A stretch of 64,000 bases of DNA from Curtobacterium citreum (GCF_006715175.1 NZ_VFMQ01000001.1:1178001-1242000); one strand, 5' to 3'; shown: positions 8,230 to 20,766, counted from the first letter of the stretch. Program-made: numbers and translations. The notes: generated by a model not told the origin, from the sequence alone.

Positions 8230-10214
8230 GCGCCAGCATCACCCACACCACCGGGATCCCGGTCCGGGGGGCTGCATCGTTCTCCGGCGTCCGCGGGTGG
8301 TTCCGGGTCCATGCAGCCAGCCTCGGCTGGCTCGTGCCGGTCCTCGCCGTCACCGTCGTCGTGCAGGCGTGGAACATGGCCGGCACGCCGCAGCGCATCG
8401 ACGACGAGGGCACCTACACGGCGCAGGCCTGGGCGATCGGGCACCTCGGCGAGCTCACCCACTACACGTACTGGTACGACCACCCGCCGCTCGGGTGGAT
8501 CCAGATCGCCGGGTACACCGCGTTGACGGGCGCCTTCGCCCGCTACCCGTTCGCCGTCGAGGCCGGCCGCGAGGCGATGGTCTTCTTCGCCGCCGTGTCG
8601 AGCCTCCTGCTCTTCGTCCTCGCTCGCCGACTCGGCGCTGGTCGGGCGACCGCGGCCGCGGCAGGGCTCGTGTTCGCGCTCTCCCCGCTGGCCCTGCAGT
8701 ACCACCGCACGGTCTACATCGACAACGTGGCGACGCCGTGGCTCCTCGCCGCGTTCGTCCTCGTGCTCAGCCGGCGTCAGCAGCTCGCCGGGTTCGCCGG
8801 GGCGGCAGCCTGCCTGGGCGTGGCCGTGCTCTCGAAGGAGACCTACCTGCTCGCGCTGCCGTTCCTCGTCTGGATCGCCGTGCGTCGGGCCGACCGCAGC
8901 ACACGCCGGTACACGCTGAGCGTGGCCGGCGCGGTCCTGGTCGTGATCGGTGGAGGGTACCTGTTGCTCGCCGCGGTCAAGGGCGAACTCCTGCCCGGCA
9001 GCGGCCGGGTGAGCCTCCTCCAGGGCATCACCTACCAGCTCGGATCCCGTGCCGCGTCCGGCTCCGTCTTCGACGCGGGGAGCCTGGCGAACCAGGCGGC
9101 GTCCCAGTGGTGGGCGCTCGACCCCGTGTTCATCGTGCTCGGCACGGTCGCGGCGGTCGTCGGGCTCTTCCTGCGTCGGGTCCGACCGATCGCGGCGATG
9201 CTGGTGTTCCTGCTCGCGATGATGTTCCGTCCGAACGGGTACCTGCCGGTGCCCTACGTCATCGTGCTCGTCCCGTTCGCGGCGCTGCTCGTGGCGTACA
9301 CGGCCGAGCGGGCGGTCCTCGCCGTCGCGGGGCGGACACGCAGCCGCGCGGGGAGCCGGATCGGCGGCGTCGCACGACGCGGGCTGGGGGCTGCCTGGGT
9401 CGCCGTCACCGCGACCGCGCTCGCCGTGGCCGTCCCCCTCTGGGGCGTCCAGCTCCGCGGGTTCCTGGTCGCGGACCTGGACCGGCCGATGCAGCAGGCC
9501 GAGCAGTGGGTCGGCGACAACGTCCCGAAGTCGTCACGGCTGCTCGTGGACGACGCCATGTGGGTCGACCTGGTCCGTGACGGTTTCGCCCGCGACAACG
9601 TGATCTGGTACTACAAGCTCGACACCGACGCCGCCGTGCAGCGCCAGTCGCCGAACGGGTGGAAGGACTCGGACTACGTCGTCACGACCGACTCGATGCG
9701 CACCGGTGGCAACTCGTCGCGGGACGTCTCGCTCGCGGTCCAGAACTCGACGAGCGTCGCGAGCTTCGGCACCGGTGACCAGCGAGTGGACGTCCGTCGC
9801 ATCCACGCAGCGGGGACGACCGCCGCGGACGAGGCCATCACCGCCGCCACGAACGGGCGGAAGACGATGGGCACCGAGCTGGCACAGAACCCGGCGCTCC
9901 GTGCCGACGCCGGCACGAGGTCCCAGTTCCGCGCCGGTCAGGTCGACTCCCGTGCGATGCTCGCCCTCGGGCAGGTCCTAGCCGACCAGGACGTCCGCGT
10001 CGACCGTTTCACGTCCCTGACCGGCGAGGAGCGGCAGCCGTTCCGACGGGTTGTCCTGCACACGAGCAGCGGCGAGACCGCCGTCCGGGTCGCAGACACC
10101 TTCGCGGCGATGAGCGAAGCGATCCGACCGGCGGACATCGAACGGGACGGCAGCCGGGTCGTCGTGACCTACGCCCCCGCCGACCCGACCACGACGCCGA
10201 CCACGGCGTCCTGA
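8226..10214 (+). CDS. GT39/ArnT-like membrane glycosyltransferase
   Basis: A 662-residue multi-pass protein of the PMT/ArnT (GT-C) class. The acidic RIDDEGTYTAQAW motif at about residues 58-70, in the first extracytoplasmic loop, and YDHPPLGWIQ at about 81-90 are the polyprenol-phosphate-sugar-using signature. Around ten hydrophobic helices follow, then a soluble extracytoplasmic C-terminal domain of about 230 residues. Such enzymes transfer a sugar from a lipid carrier to protein or glycan outside the cell. The likely donor enzyme is the polyprenol-phosphate mannose synthase at 13331. ATGA coupling to the GT2 gene puts both in one transcript. Confidence 0.85.
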   Translation: MSASITHTTGIPVRGAASFSGVRGWFRVHAASLGWLVPVLAVTVVVQAWNMAGTPQRIDDEGTYTAQAWAIGHLGELTHYTYWYDHPPLGWIQIAGYTALTGAFARYPFAVEAGREAMVFFAAVSSLLLFVLARRLGAGRATAAAAGLVFALSPLALQYHRTVYIDNVATPWLLAAFVLVLSRRQQLAGFAGAAACLGVAVLSKETYLLALPFLVWIAVRRADRSTRRYTLSVAGAVLVVIGGGYLLLAAVKGELLPGSGRVSLLQGITYQLGSRAASGSVFDAGSLANQAASQWWALDPVFIVLGTVAAVVGLFLRRVRPIAAMLVFLLAMMFRPNGYLPVPYVIVLVPFAALLVAYTAERAVLAVAGRTRSRAGSRIGGVARRGLGAAWVAVTATALAVAVPLWGVQLRGFLVADLDRPMQQAEQWVGDNVPKSSRLLVDDAMWVDLVRDGFARDNVIWYYKLDTDAAVQRQSPNGWKDSDYVVTTDSMRTGGNSSRDVSLAVQNSTSVASFGTGDQRVDVRRIHAAGTTAADEAITAATNGRKTMGTELAQNPALRADAGTRSQFRAGQVDSRAMLALGQVLADQDVRVDRFTSLTGEERQPFRRVVLHTSSGETAVRVADTFAAMSEAIRPADIERDGSRVVVTYAPADPTTTPTTAS

Positions 10215-10255
10215 GGCCGCTGGCTGCGTGCCCACCCACGTGACGAGCAACGGCC

Positions 10256-10314
10256 GCGAGCGGGCGGCAACGGCCGTACTGGGCACGAGGAGCGAGCAGG
10301 TTCCGCCCGCTCGC
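10256..10314. repeat. family B element B6
   Basis: 59 bp with ends GCGAGCGGGCGGCAA and GTTCCGCCCGCTCGC, in the 188-bp gap between the GT39 and DUF4397 genes. It is followed by a CCCGACC-rich simple repeat. Confidence 0.8.
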
Positions 10315-10402
10315 TCGCTGGCCCCGACCCGGAAGCCCGACCCGAAGTCCCGACCGGAGACACCGAACCCGATCCCGGAACCCGACCCCGAGGAGCACCA
10401 CG

Positions 10403-11299
10403 ATGCACACCACCGACACCACCGACACCACCGACACCACCGGAACCACGAACACCCGCGTCGCGGCGCGGCATGCCCTGTCGCGTCGCGCAGCCCGCCG
10501 CCCGCTCGTCGTCGGCGGCGTCGCTGCCGCCCTCGTCGCCGCTGCCGTCGGGCTCACCGTTCCGCAGACGGCGACCGCGGCGACGTCCGGCGACGAGGGC
10601 TGGCTGCGCGTCGGTCACCTGTCCCCGGACACCAAGGGGGTCGACGTCGAGCTCACCAGTCTGTCCGGCGGCAAGAAGGTCTTCGAGCTCGACGACGTGA
10701 CCTACGGCCAGGTCAGCCCGTACCAGGAGCTCCCGGTCGGGACCTACGTGCTGTCCATGCGCGCTGCCGACGACCCGGACTCCACGCCGGTCATCTCGAC
10801 CGACGTGCAGGTGCAGCAGGGCGACGCGAACACCGTCGTCGCCTACGGCAAGAACGACGACCTCAAGACGACCGCGTTCACCGACGACCTGCAGCAGCCG
10901 GGCGACGGCAAGGCGAAGCTGCGGCTCGTGCAGGCGGCGACCACCGCGAAGGAGGTCGACGTCAGCACCGCCGACGGCACCACCGTCGCGCAGGACGCCG
11001 CGTTCGGGACCGCGACCCGGTACGCGACCGTCGGCGCGGGGAAGTGGCGGCTCGACGTCTCCGGCGACGGGCAGCGTGGGACCGCTGACGTCGACCTCGC
11101 GGGCAACACCGTGTCGACGCTGTTCGTCCTCGACGACAGCAAGGGGGACCTCACCGTCGTCCCGGTGACCGACGCCGCAGCCACGGCGGCCACCCCGTCG
11201 GGCGGCGTCCAGACCGGCGGCGGTGGCTCCGCCGCAGGACGTCCCGTCACCGAGTTCACGCACGCGGTCGTCGCGGCGTTCCGCTCGCTCTTCCGCTGA
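10403..11299 (+). CDS. secreted DUF4397 domain protein
   Basis: A 298-residue exported protein. The N terminus has a TDT-repeat (an ACCGACACC microsatellite in the DNA), a basic stretch, then a hydrophobic core ending QTATAATS, a likely signal peptidase site near residue 59. The mature part carries a DUF4397 pattern twice: LRVGHLSPDTKGVDVELT and LRLVQAATTAKEVDVSTADG. Function of the family is unknown; members are cell-surface beta-sandwich proteins. GAGGAGC lies 9 bases before the ATG. There is no LPXTG motif, so it is not an obvious substrate of the adjacent sortase. Confidence 0.8.
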   Translation: MHTTDTTDTTDTTGTTNTRVAARHALSRRAARRPLVVGGVAAALVAAAVGLTVPQTATAATSGDEGWLRVGHLSPDTKGVDVELTSLSGGKKVFELDDVTYGQVSPYQELPVGTYVLSMRAADDPDSTPVISTDVQVQQGDANTVVAYGKNDDLKTTAFTDDLQQPGDGKAKLRLVQAATTAKEVDVSTADGTTVAQDAAFGTATRYATVGAGKWRLDVSGDGQRGTADVDLAGNTVSTLFVLDDSKGDLTVVPVTDAAATAATPSGGVQTGGGGSAAGRPVTEFTHAVVAAFRSLFR

Positions 11300-11300
11300 C

Positions 11301-11358
11301 GGGCAGGAGGCGCGGTGCACGTGAGCGGGTCCGCCCACGGGCGCCGCGCCTCCGCAAC
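11301..11358. terminator. degenerate family A hairpin
   Basis: Arms GGAGGCGCGG (11306-11315) and CCGCGCCTCC (11344-11353) enclose a second inner inverted repeat. It lies between the DUF4397 stop and the GH8 start and may attenuate read-through. Confidence 0.45.
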
Positions 11359-11392
11359 GACCGTCCCCGACCACCGGAGAGGTACAGCCGGC

Positions 11393-12544
11393 ATGACCCG
11401 CAAGACCTGGATACCCATCGCCGCCGCGGCGACGCTCGTCGTCGCCGTCGGCGCCGCGCTCGTCGCCGTCCGCCCGTGGAGCGCGACGGCGCCGCAGGCC
11501 TCGATCACCTCGAACGCCACCTCGACGTCCGCTCCGGACGTCGACCGGAGCGCCGCGCAGTTGCGCTCCGACTTCATCGACCGCTACGTGCGCGACGGCC
11601 GGGTCGTCCGGACCGACCAGGGCGGCGACACCGTGAGCGAGGGGCAGGCCTACGGCCTGCTCGTCGCCTACGCGAGTGACGACCGGAAGACCTTCGGCGA
11701 GGTCTGGTCGTGGACGGAACGCCACCTGCTGACGGACGACCACCTGCTGGCGTGGCGGTGGACACCAGGAGCGGGCGTCGCGGATGACCAGTCCGCGAGC
11801 GACGCCGACCTCGACGCGGCCCGCGCCCTCGTGCTCGCGGGAGAGCGATGGGACGACGCGCGGTACACCGAGGCGGGGAAGACCCTCGCCGCGGCGATCC
11901 TCGACCACGAGACCGCCGAGACCGACCTCGGCACGATCCTGTTGCCAGGGCCGTGGGCCGACCGGGAGCCCTACCGCTACAACGCGTCGTACGCATCGCC
12001 GGCGGCGTTCCGCGTCCTGGAGCGTGCGACCGGTGACCGACGTTGGGCAGCGCTCGCGAACGGGTCCCGCGCCGCGACCGCCGCGGTCCTCCGGGCCAGC
12101 GCCCTTCCGAGCGACTGGTCTCAGGTGCACGCCGACGGTGCAGTCGACCCGATGGCGGCGTCCGGCGACCAGGGACCGGTCGTCTACGGGTGGGACGCGA
12201 TGCGACTCCCGCTCCGTTGGGCCGAGGCCTGCTCCGCACCGGACCGGGCCCTCGCCGGGCAACTCGCGCCCACGCTGCGGCGCAGCACGACGCTCGCGGC
12301 GCAGCTCGACCTCGGCGGCACAGCCGTGACCACGGACACCAGTGCGCTCGCCTACGCCGCCCGGGCGGCCGCCGAGCAGGCGGACGGTTCGTCGTCGGCG
12401 GTGACCGCGGACCTGCGTCGGAGCGACCGGACGTCGGCGACGACCCGGACGTACTACGGCGACGCCTGGGCGGCGCTCGGCGCGACGATGCTCACGTCGG
12501 ACGTCCTCGGCGGGTGCGCGGTCGGTCCCCGGAGCGACTCGTGA
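11393..12544 (+). CDS. glycoside hydrolase family 8 (BcsZ-like endoglucanase)
   Basis: A 383-residue exported enzyme with an uncleaved or signal-type N-terminal helix (residues 5-26). The GH8 proton-donor motif appears as SEGQAYGL with Glu83, followed by WTERHLLTDDHLLAWRW, a DADLDAARALVLAG stretch (family Asp), YNASYASPAAFR and VVYGWDAMRLPLRWA. GH8 enzymes cut beta-1,4-glucans and are standard partners of bacterial cellulose synthases, where they edit nascent polymer. Here that supports a beta-glucan product for the GT2 enzyme. GGAGAGG precedes the ATG; the stop overlaps the sortase start (GTGA). Confidence 0.85.
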   Translation: MTRKTWIPIAAAATLVVAVGAALVAVRPWSATAPQASITSNATSTSAPDVDRSAAQLRSDFIDRYVRDGRVVRTDQGGDTVSEGQAYGLLVAYASDDRKTFGEVWSWTERHLLTDDHLLAWRWTPGAGVADDQSASDADLDAARALVLAGERWDDARYTEAGKTLAAAILDHETAETDLGTILLPGPWADREPYRYNASYASPAAFRVLERATGDRRWAALANGSRAATAAVLRASALPSDWSQVHADGAVDPMAASGDQGPVVYGWDAMRLPLRWAEACSAPDRALAGQLAPTLRRSTTLAAQLDLGGTAVTTDTSALAYAARAAAEQADGSSSAVTADLRRSDRTSATTRTYYGDAWAALGATMLTSDVLGGCAVGPRSDS

Positions 12545-13284
12545 GCGGACGCCGGGCCGCTGCGCCGCGTCGCGAGCACCCGACCACCGTGGTGCGCGGG
12601 CGACGTCGAGCGAGCGGGCGTCGCGGGGTGGTCGTCGCCGGAGCGGTCGCGGCCGTGCTCGTCGTCGGCGGCATCGCCGGGGTGGCCGTCGCAGCGACCG
12701 GCGCCGGCGGCGCTGCGACCGGCCGTGCCGCGGGGACCAGCGCGTCGGCGTCGACCGATCCCGGCGCCGCGAGGAACGGGTCCGGCGGGAGCGACACGTC
12801 CGGGTTCCAGGACCCGGCCGCACCGGCGGCGCGGTCGAACGCGACGCCGGTCCGTGTGGAGATCCCGGCGATCGGCGTCTCCTCGGGGCTGGAGGACCTC
12901 GGCCGCGGTCCCGCCGGCGAGCTGGACCCGCCGAAGGACTGGGACAGTGCCGGCTGGTTCTCCGGTGGGATCGTCCCCGGGCAGGTCGGTCCCGCGGTCA
13001 TCGCGGGCCACGTCGACAGCCCGACCAGCGCCGCCGTGTTCTACCGTCTCGACGAACTCGTGCCCGGTGACCAGGTGCAGGTCGGGATGTCCGACGGGAC
13101 CACCCGTACGTTCACCGTCGAGCGGTCCGAGCGTGCGGCGAAGTCCGCCTTCCCGACGAGCGACGTCTACGGCAGTGCGCCGACGCCCCAACTCCGGCTG
13201 ATCACGTGCGACGGCACCTTCGACACCGCGACCGGCCACTACACGGACAATCTGATCGTGTTCGCAGACCTGTCGTCAGGATAG
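12541..13284 (+). CDS. class F sortase
   Basis: A 247-residue membrane-anchored sortase: a basic N terminus, one transmembrane helix (about residues 30-55), a Ser/Gly-rich linker, then the catalytic domain from PVRVEIPAIGV. The catalytic histidine is in AGHVDS (His157) and the cysteine in LITCDGTFD (Cys223). The domain is the short class F type found in actinobacteria. The usual arginine could not be placed with certainty; the segment after the cysteine reads GHYTDNLIVFAD. Sortases attach surface proteins to peptidoglycan, but no LPXTG protein is encoded nearby, so the substrate is elsewhere. GTG start, overlapping the GH8 stop. Confidence 0.85.
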   Translation: MSGRRAAAPRREHPTTVVRGRRRASGRRGVVVAGAVAAVLVVGGIAGVAVAATGAGGAATGRAAGTSASASTDPGAARNGSGGSDTSGFQDPAAPAARSNATPVRVEIPAIGVSSGLEDLGRGPAGELDPPKDWDSAGWFSGGIVPGQVGPAVIAGHVDSPTSAAVFYRLDELVPGDQVQVGMSDGTTRTFTVERSERAAKSAFPTSDVYGSAPTPQLRLITCDGTFDTATGHYTDNLIVFADLSSG

Positions 13285-13330
13285 GCCCGACGCGCTTCGG
13301 TATCGTCTGACCCGACCCGCAAGGAGCACC

Positions 13331-14125
13331 ATGAGCAAGTCCCTGGTCATCATCCCGACCTACGACGAGGCGGAGAACGTCCGTCCGATCGTCGCGCGCA
13401 CCCTCGCCGCGACCGACGACAGCGTGCACGTGCTGGTCGTCGACGACAACTCCCCGGACGGCACCGGCGACATCGCCGACGCGATCGCCCGTGAGACCGA
13501 CCGGGTGCACGTGATGCACCGCACGGTCAAGGACGGCCTCGGCGGCGCGTACCTCGCGGGGTTCGCCTGGGGTCTGGAGCACGGGTACGACAAGCTCGTC
13601 GAGATGGACGCCGACGGCTCGCACCACCCGGAGTACCTCCCGTGGATGCTCGAGCTCGCCGACTCGAACGACCTGGTCCTCGGTTCCCGTTGGATCAAGG
13701 GCGGTGAGGTCGAGAACTGGCCCTGGTACCGCGAGCTGCTGTCCCGCGGCGGGAACCTGTACACCCGGATGGCGCTCGGCATCGCCGTGCGGGACGCGAC
13801 GGGCGGCTTCCGGGTCTTCACCTCGTCGGCGTTCGAACGGATCGACCTGGCCGGTGTCGCCTCGAAGGGCTACTGCTTCCAGGTCGACCTGTGCTGGCGC
13901 GCCCTCGAGGCCGGCCTGCGCGTCGTCGAGACGCCCATCACCTTCACCGAGCGCGAGTTCGGCGTCTCGAAGATGAGCGGCAACATCGTGCGCGAGAGCC
14001 TGACCCTCGTCACGAAGTGGGGCATCGACCGCCGGCTCCGCGAGCTCCGCTCGCTCATGCGCGATCACCGGCGGCTGCCCTCGGTGCGCCGCAACGCGCA
14101 CGCGGTCGGCGACCGCACCGCCTGA
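13331..14125 (+). CDS. polyprenol monophosphomannose synthase (DPM1-like GT2)
   Basis: A 264-residue soluble GT2 matching dolichol/polyprenol-phosphate mannose synthases: SLVIIPTYDEAENV at the N terminus, VLVVDDNSPDGTGDIAD, EMDADGSHHPEYLPWML (DxD), VLGSRWIKGG, ATGGFRVFTS and the C-terminal ITFTEREFGVSKMSGNIVRESL. It would make polyprenyl-phosphate mannose from GDP-mannose on the cytoplasmic face, the donor for the GT39 enzyme. AAGGAG precedes the ATG, with a TATCGT box 24 bases further up. The gene closes the glycan locus and ends at hairpin A3. Confidence 0.9.
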   Translation: MSKSLVIIPTYDEAENVRPIVARTLAATDDSVHVLVVDDNSPDGTGDIADAIARETDRVHVMHRTVKDGLGGAYLAGFAWGLEHGYDKLVEMDADGSHHPEYLPWMLELADSNDLVLGSRWIKGGEVENWPWYRELLSRGGNLYTRMALGIAVRDATGGFRVFTSSAFERIDLAGVASKGYCFQVDLCWRALEAGLRVVETPITFTEREFGVSKMSGNIVRESLTLVTKWGIDRRLRELRSLMRDHRRLPSVRRNAHAVGDRTA

Positions 14126-14150
14126 CGCGGCGGGTCTGCCGGACCTGCAG

Positions 14151-14198
14151 GACGGACGGGAGGCGCGGTGCCGGCTGGCACCGCGCCTCCCGTCCGTC
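14151..14198. terminator. family A hairpin A3
   Basis: Perfect 22-bp stem (14151-14172 with 14177-14198) and loop GGCT, between the convergent mannose synthase and treZ genes. Confidence 0.85.
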
Positions 14199-14221
14199 CG
14201 GTGGTCGCCTCGGCGACCCCC

Positions 14222-14275
14222 GTCGCCTTGGTGAGCGCCGTCGCCGTGGTGACCACCGTCGCCGTGGTGACTACC
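14222..14275. repeat. 18-bp tandem repeat at the treZ 3' end
   Basis: Three copies of an 18-bp unit (second copy GTCGCCGTGGTGACCACC) run into the treZ stop codon at 14271-14273. Unit 3 forms the last codon and the stop. Confidence 0.75.
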
Positions 14276-16025
14276 GGAGCACGACGACCCCGCGGCCGTC
14301 GAAGTGGACGCGGCCGTCCTCGACCGAGGCCGACCCGAACCGGTAGAGCTCCTCGCCCGAGCTGTCCGGGACCGGCACGTCCGCGGCATCGTCGGCGAAG
14401 TGCACGACGACGTGGACGGGCGCTGCGTCAGGTCCGAGCAGCCCGCGCGTGAGCACGAGCCACCGGTCGTCCGCGTCGAAGCGGACCGCGTTCGCCTCGT
14501 AGCGGTGGTCGACGAACGCCTGCTCGGTCCGACGCAGCGCGACGAGCACCCGGTAGGCGCGGAGGATCGCCGCACCCCGCTCCGAGGTGACGTCGGCCCA
14601 TTCGAGCTTGGAGTTCGTGAACGTCGTCGGGTCCTGCGGGTCGGGCACCGTCGACTCGTCCCAGCCGTGCTGCGCGAACTCCTTGATGCGTCCCTCGGCC
14701 GTCACCTTGCCGAGTTCGGGCTCCGGGTGCGAGGTGAAGAACTGCCACGGCGTCGTCGCAGCGAACTCCTCGCCCATGAACAGCATGGGCGTGAACGGCC
14801 CGAGCAGGGTCAGCGCGGCCGCGATGACGAGCGACTCGTCGTCGAGGGTCGCGGCGAGCCGGTCACCTGCGGCCCGGTTGCCGATCTGGTCGTGGTTCTG
14901 GTTCGCGACGACGAGGGCGGTCGCGGGCGAGGTCCCGCGGTCGATCGGTCGACCGTGCCGCTTCCCGCGGAACGACGACCACGTACCGTCGTGGAAGAAC
15001 CCGTGGTCCAGGACCTTCGCGAGCGCCGACAGCGGGGCGAAGTCGGCGTAGTAGCCGTTCGTCTCCCCGGTCACCGCCACGTGCACGGCGTGGTGGAAGT
15101 CGTCGGACCACTGACCGGTGAGGCCGTACCCGCCGGCTTCCTGCGGGCGGAACATGACCGGGTCGTTGAGGTCCGACTCCGCGATGAGCGACAGCGGGCG
15201 TCCGACGGACTGCGCGTACGCCTCGGTCTCGGAGGCCATCGCCTGCAGGACGTGGGGCCGGGTGGTGTCGCGGATGGCGTGCACCGCGTCGAGGCGGAGC
15301 CCGTCGACGTGGTGGTCGCGGAACCACATGCGCACGTTGTCGAGCACGTACCGGCGGACCTCGGGGTCCTCGACGTTGACCGAGTCACCCCACGTGTTGC
15401 CGAGCCCCTGGAGCAGGTACGGCCCGTACAGCGGCAGGTAGTTCCCGCTGGGCCCGAGGTGGTTGTACACGACGTCCTGGATGACGCCGAGGCCGAGCGC
15501 GTGCGCCGTGTCGACGAACCGGTCGTAGGCGTCGGGACCACCGTAGGGGTGGTGCACGGCGAACCAGCCGACACCGTCGTAGCCCCAGTTCCACTCGCCG
15601 TTCACCGCGTTGACGGGGAGCAGCTCGACGAACTCCACCCCGAGCTCGACGAGGTGGTCGAGCTTGGCGGCCGCGGCGTCGAGCGTGCCCTCGGGGGTGA
15701 AGGTGCCGACGTGCATCTCGTAGATCACGGCCCCACGGGCGGGCCGACCGGTCCACGACTCGTCGGTCCAGGCGAAGCGCTCGGGGTCCACGACCTCGGA
15801 CGGGCCGTGCACGCCCTCGGGCTGGTACCGGCTGCGCGGATCGGGTCGGACGGAGTCGTCGTCGTCGATGCGGAAGCCGTAGCGCGCGCCGACGACGGGG
15901 ACGACGTCGTCGGTCGCCCACCAGTCGTCGTCGCCGCGGGTCATGGCGTACTCGGTGCCGTCGACGACCAGGCGCACGCGCTCGGGGTTCGGCGCCCAGA
16001 CGGCGTAGCGGGCGGGAACGGTCAT
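14271..16025 (-). CDS. treZ: malto-oligosyltrehalose trehalohydrolase
   Basis: A 584-residue GH13 enzyme that releases trehalose from maltooligosyl-trehalose. It has an N-terminal beta-sandwich ([17 protein letters not shown]) and then the barrel with [26 protein letters not shown], the nucleophile in [11 protein letters not shown] (Asp246), the acid in LIAESDLND (Glu283) and the transition-state Asp in [10 protein letters not shown] (Asp379). [18 protein letters not shown] is a TreZ signature. The ATG at 16025 forms an ATGA overlap with the treY stop; it is the third gene of the trehalose operon. Confidence 0.95.
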   Translation of the reverse strand: MTVPARYAVWAPNPERVRLVVDGTEYAMTRGDDDWWATDDVVPVVGARYGFRIDDDDSVRPDPRSRYQPEGVHGPSEVVDPERFAWTDESWTGRPARGAVIYEMHVGTFTPEGTLDAAAAKLDHLVELGVEFVELLPVNAVNGEWNWGYDGVGWFAVHHPYGGPDAYDRFVDTAHALGLGVIQDVVYNHLGPSGNYLPLYGPYLLQGLGNTWGDSVNVEDPEVRRYVLDNVRMWFRDHHVDGLRLDAVHAIRDTTRPHVLQAMASETEAYAQSVGRPLSLIAESDLNDPVMFRPQEAGGYGLTGQWSDDFHHAVHVAVTGETNGYYADFAPLSALAKVLDHGFFHDGTWSSFRGKRHGRPIDRGTSPATALVVANQNHDQIGNRAAGDRLAATLDDESLVIAAALTLLGPFTPMLFMGEEFAATTPWQFFTSHPEPELGKVTAEGRIKEFAQHGWDESTVPDPQDPTTFTNSKLEWADVTSERGAAILRAYRVLVALRRTEQAFVDHRYEANAVRFDADDRWLVLTRGLLGPDAAPVHVVVHFADDAADVPVPDSSGEELYRFGSASVEDGRVHFDGRGVVVLR

Positions 16026-18465
16026 GCGTGACCCTCCAGGATCTCGATCTCGGCCTGCTGGTCGGAGACCGCAGCGGTGTTGTTCGTGCTCGTGCCGGAC
16101 GTCACCGGTGCGGCGTCGTGCTCGGATCCGGTGGGGTCGGCGTCCGCGACGTCCGCCGGGACGAGCAGGGCGACGGGCAGGTCGGCGAGCAGCGCCGACA
16201 GGGCGATGCCGCGGGACGCCGGGAAGCGACGACCGGTCAGCAGGTCGACCCGGTCGGCCGGCACCGGGTGGACGAGCGTGTCGCCCCACCCGCCGACGCG
16301 CTCGAGCCCGACGGGCAGCCGCGTCGCGACCGTCACGGCACCGCCGCGGTCGAACGCGAGCACGTGGTCGGCGGCGATGCCGGTGGCCTCGAGCCCGAGG
16401 TACCGGGTGAAGAGCTCGGGGTGGTCGCGTCGGACCCGCAGGGCGCGGCTCGTCACGAGGACCTTCGCCGCACCGTCCAGGCCGACCGCGGGCAGCTGCT
16501 CCGGACCGGTGCCCTCGGGGCCGTCGAGCGTCGCGAGGACGTGCCGCAGCTCCGTGTAGTCGACCGGGCGGCGGTTGTCCGGGTCGACGAGCGAGCGGTC
16601 CCACGCCTCGGTGCCCTGGTAGACGTCCGGGACGCCCGGCATCGTCAGCTGGACCAGCTTCTGCGCGAGCCCGTTCGACCAGCCGGCCGCGTCGATCGTG
16701 CGGTCGAGCTCGTCGAGCACCGCGACCACGCGCGGGTCGTCGAACGCGGCGTCCACGAGGGCGTGCATCTGCTGTTCGAAGGCCTCGTCCGGTTCGGTCC
16801 AGGTCGTGCTGTCACCGGCTTCGCGCGAGGCCTTCTCGGCGTACGCGTGCAGGCGCTCGCGGCTGGCCGGGCGGGCACCCACGATCGCCTGCCAGAGCAG
16901 GTCCGCGAACACCGCGTCGTCGAGCGGCGCGAGGGCGTTCAGCTGCTCGAGGGCGCTCGACCACTCCGACCCGAGCTCGGCGAGCACCGCGATGCGGGCG
17001 CGGGTGTCCTCGCTCCGCTTGGTGTCGTGCGTGGTCAGCGTGGTCATCGTGTGCGGCCAGCTGCCCTGACGCTCGCGCTGCGCCTGGTGGAAGTCGTCGA
17101 CCGACACCGCGAACACGCTCGGGTCGCCGCCGACCTCGCTCAGGGAGCTCAGGCGCGACGTCCGGTAGAACGCGGTGTCCTCGACGCCCTTCGCCATCAC
17201 CATGCCCGAGGTCTGCTGCAGGCGGAGCGCCGCGGCGTGCCCGGGGTCGACGAGCGCCGGCGCGATCCGGTCGATCACGTCGTCCAGGTCCGGCCGCGTC
17301 TCAGCCGCGCGCTCCAGGGCGTCGATCAGGTGGTGGACGCCCTCGGGCAGGTAGGTGCGGTAGACGTCGAACGATGCGACGATCTCGGCCACCGCGTCGA
17401 CCACGCGCTCCTGCGGCAGGTCACCGGCCGTCGACGCGAGGAGCCGGGCGAGTCGGGCGACCTCGCTGCCGAGGATCCCGTCGGCGATGCCCCGGCGGGT
17501 GTCGTGGGTCAGCTGCTGCCAGTCGGTCGGTTCGGCGCCGGACGCGGCGGTCAGCGCCTCTTCGCCCGCGGGGTCGACGAAGACGCGGTCGACGACGCCG
17601 AGCGCGTCGTAGCCGGTGGTGCCGTCGACGGGCCACGAGGACGGGAGCTGCTCGCCCGGCTCGAGGATCTTCTCGACCAGCGTGTAAACCCCGCCGGTCA
17701 GGTCCGCGAGGTCCTGCAGGTACCCGGCCGGGTCGTACAGACCGTCCGGGTGGTCGATCCGCAGGCCGTCGACGAGCCCGTCGCGGAACCATCCGCCGAT
17801 CGTGTCGTGCGACGCCGCGAACACCTCGGGCTCCTCGACGCGGATCGCCGCGAGGGTGTTCACGGCGAAGAACCGGCGGTAGTTCAGCTCGTGGTCCGCG
17901 CGCTTCCAGTGCACGAACGCGTAGTGCTGGCGGGCGTGCACGGTCTCGACGTCGTCGCCGTCCTGCACGGTTCCGGGAGCGGTCGGGTAGGCGGTCTCGC
18001 CGACGTACAGCCGACCGTCCCGCAGCTCGACGGCGTCGAGCAGGCGGTCGTCGAGCACCGGGACGCGGACCTTGCCGTCGCCGGCTTCCCAGTCGACGTC
18101 GAACGCCCACGCGACCGGGCTGGCCTGGCCCTGTTCGAGCAGCGACCACCACCACGGGTTCGCCTCGGGCGTCGCGACGCCGACGTGGTTCGGGACGACG
18201 TCGACGAGCACGCCGAGTCCGGCGGCGTGGGCGGCCTCGGCGAGCCCGCGCAGCGCTGCGTCGCCGCCGCGCTCGGTGTCGACGTGGGAGTGGTCGACGA
18301 CGTCGTAGCCGTGCTGCGAACCGGGCTCTGCCTGGAGCACGGGGGAGAGGTACACCCAGTCGGCGCCGAGGTCGCGGATGTGCTCGACCACGTCCTGCGC
18401 CCGGGTGAGGTCGAAGTCGGGGGTGACCTGCAGTCGGTAGGTGGACGTGGGGACGCGTCTGGCGG

Positions 18466-18469
<4 letters not shown>
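16022..18469 (-). CDS. treY: malto-oligosyltrehalose synthase
   Basis: An 815-residue GH13 enzyme that isomerises the reducing-end alpha-1,4 bond of maltodextrin to alpha-1,1. Visible: VPTSTYRLQ at the start, [31 protein letters not shown], nucleophile in [14 protein letters not shown] (Asp239), acid/base in [12 protein letters not shown] (Glu266) and [11 protein letters not shown] near the C terminus. Length is about normal for actinobacterial TreY. The last 45 residues are a Thr/Asp-rich tail. GTG start in a GTGA overlap with glgX. Confidence 0.95.
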
Positions 18470-20766
<2,297 letters not shown>

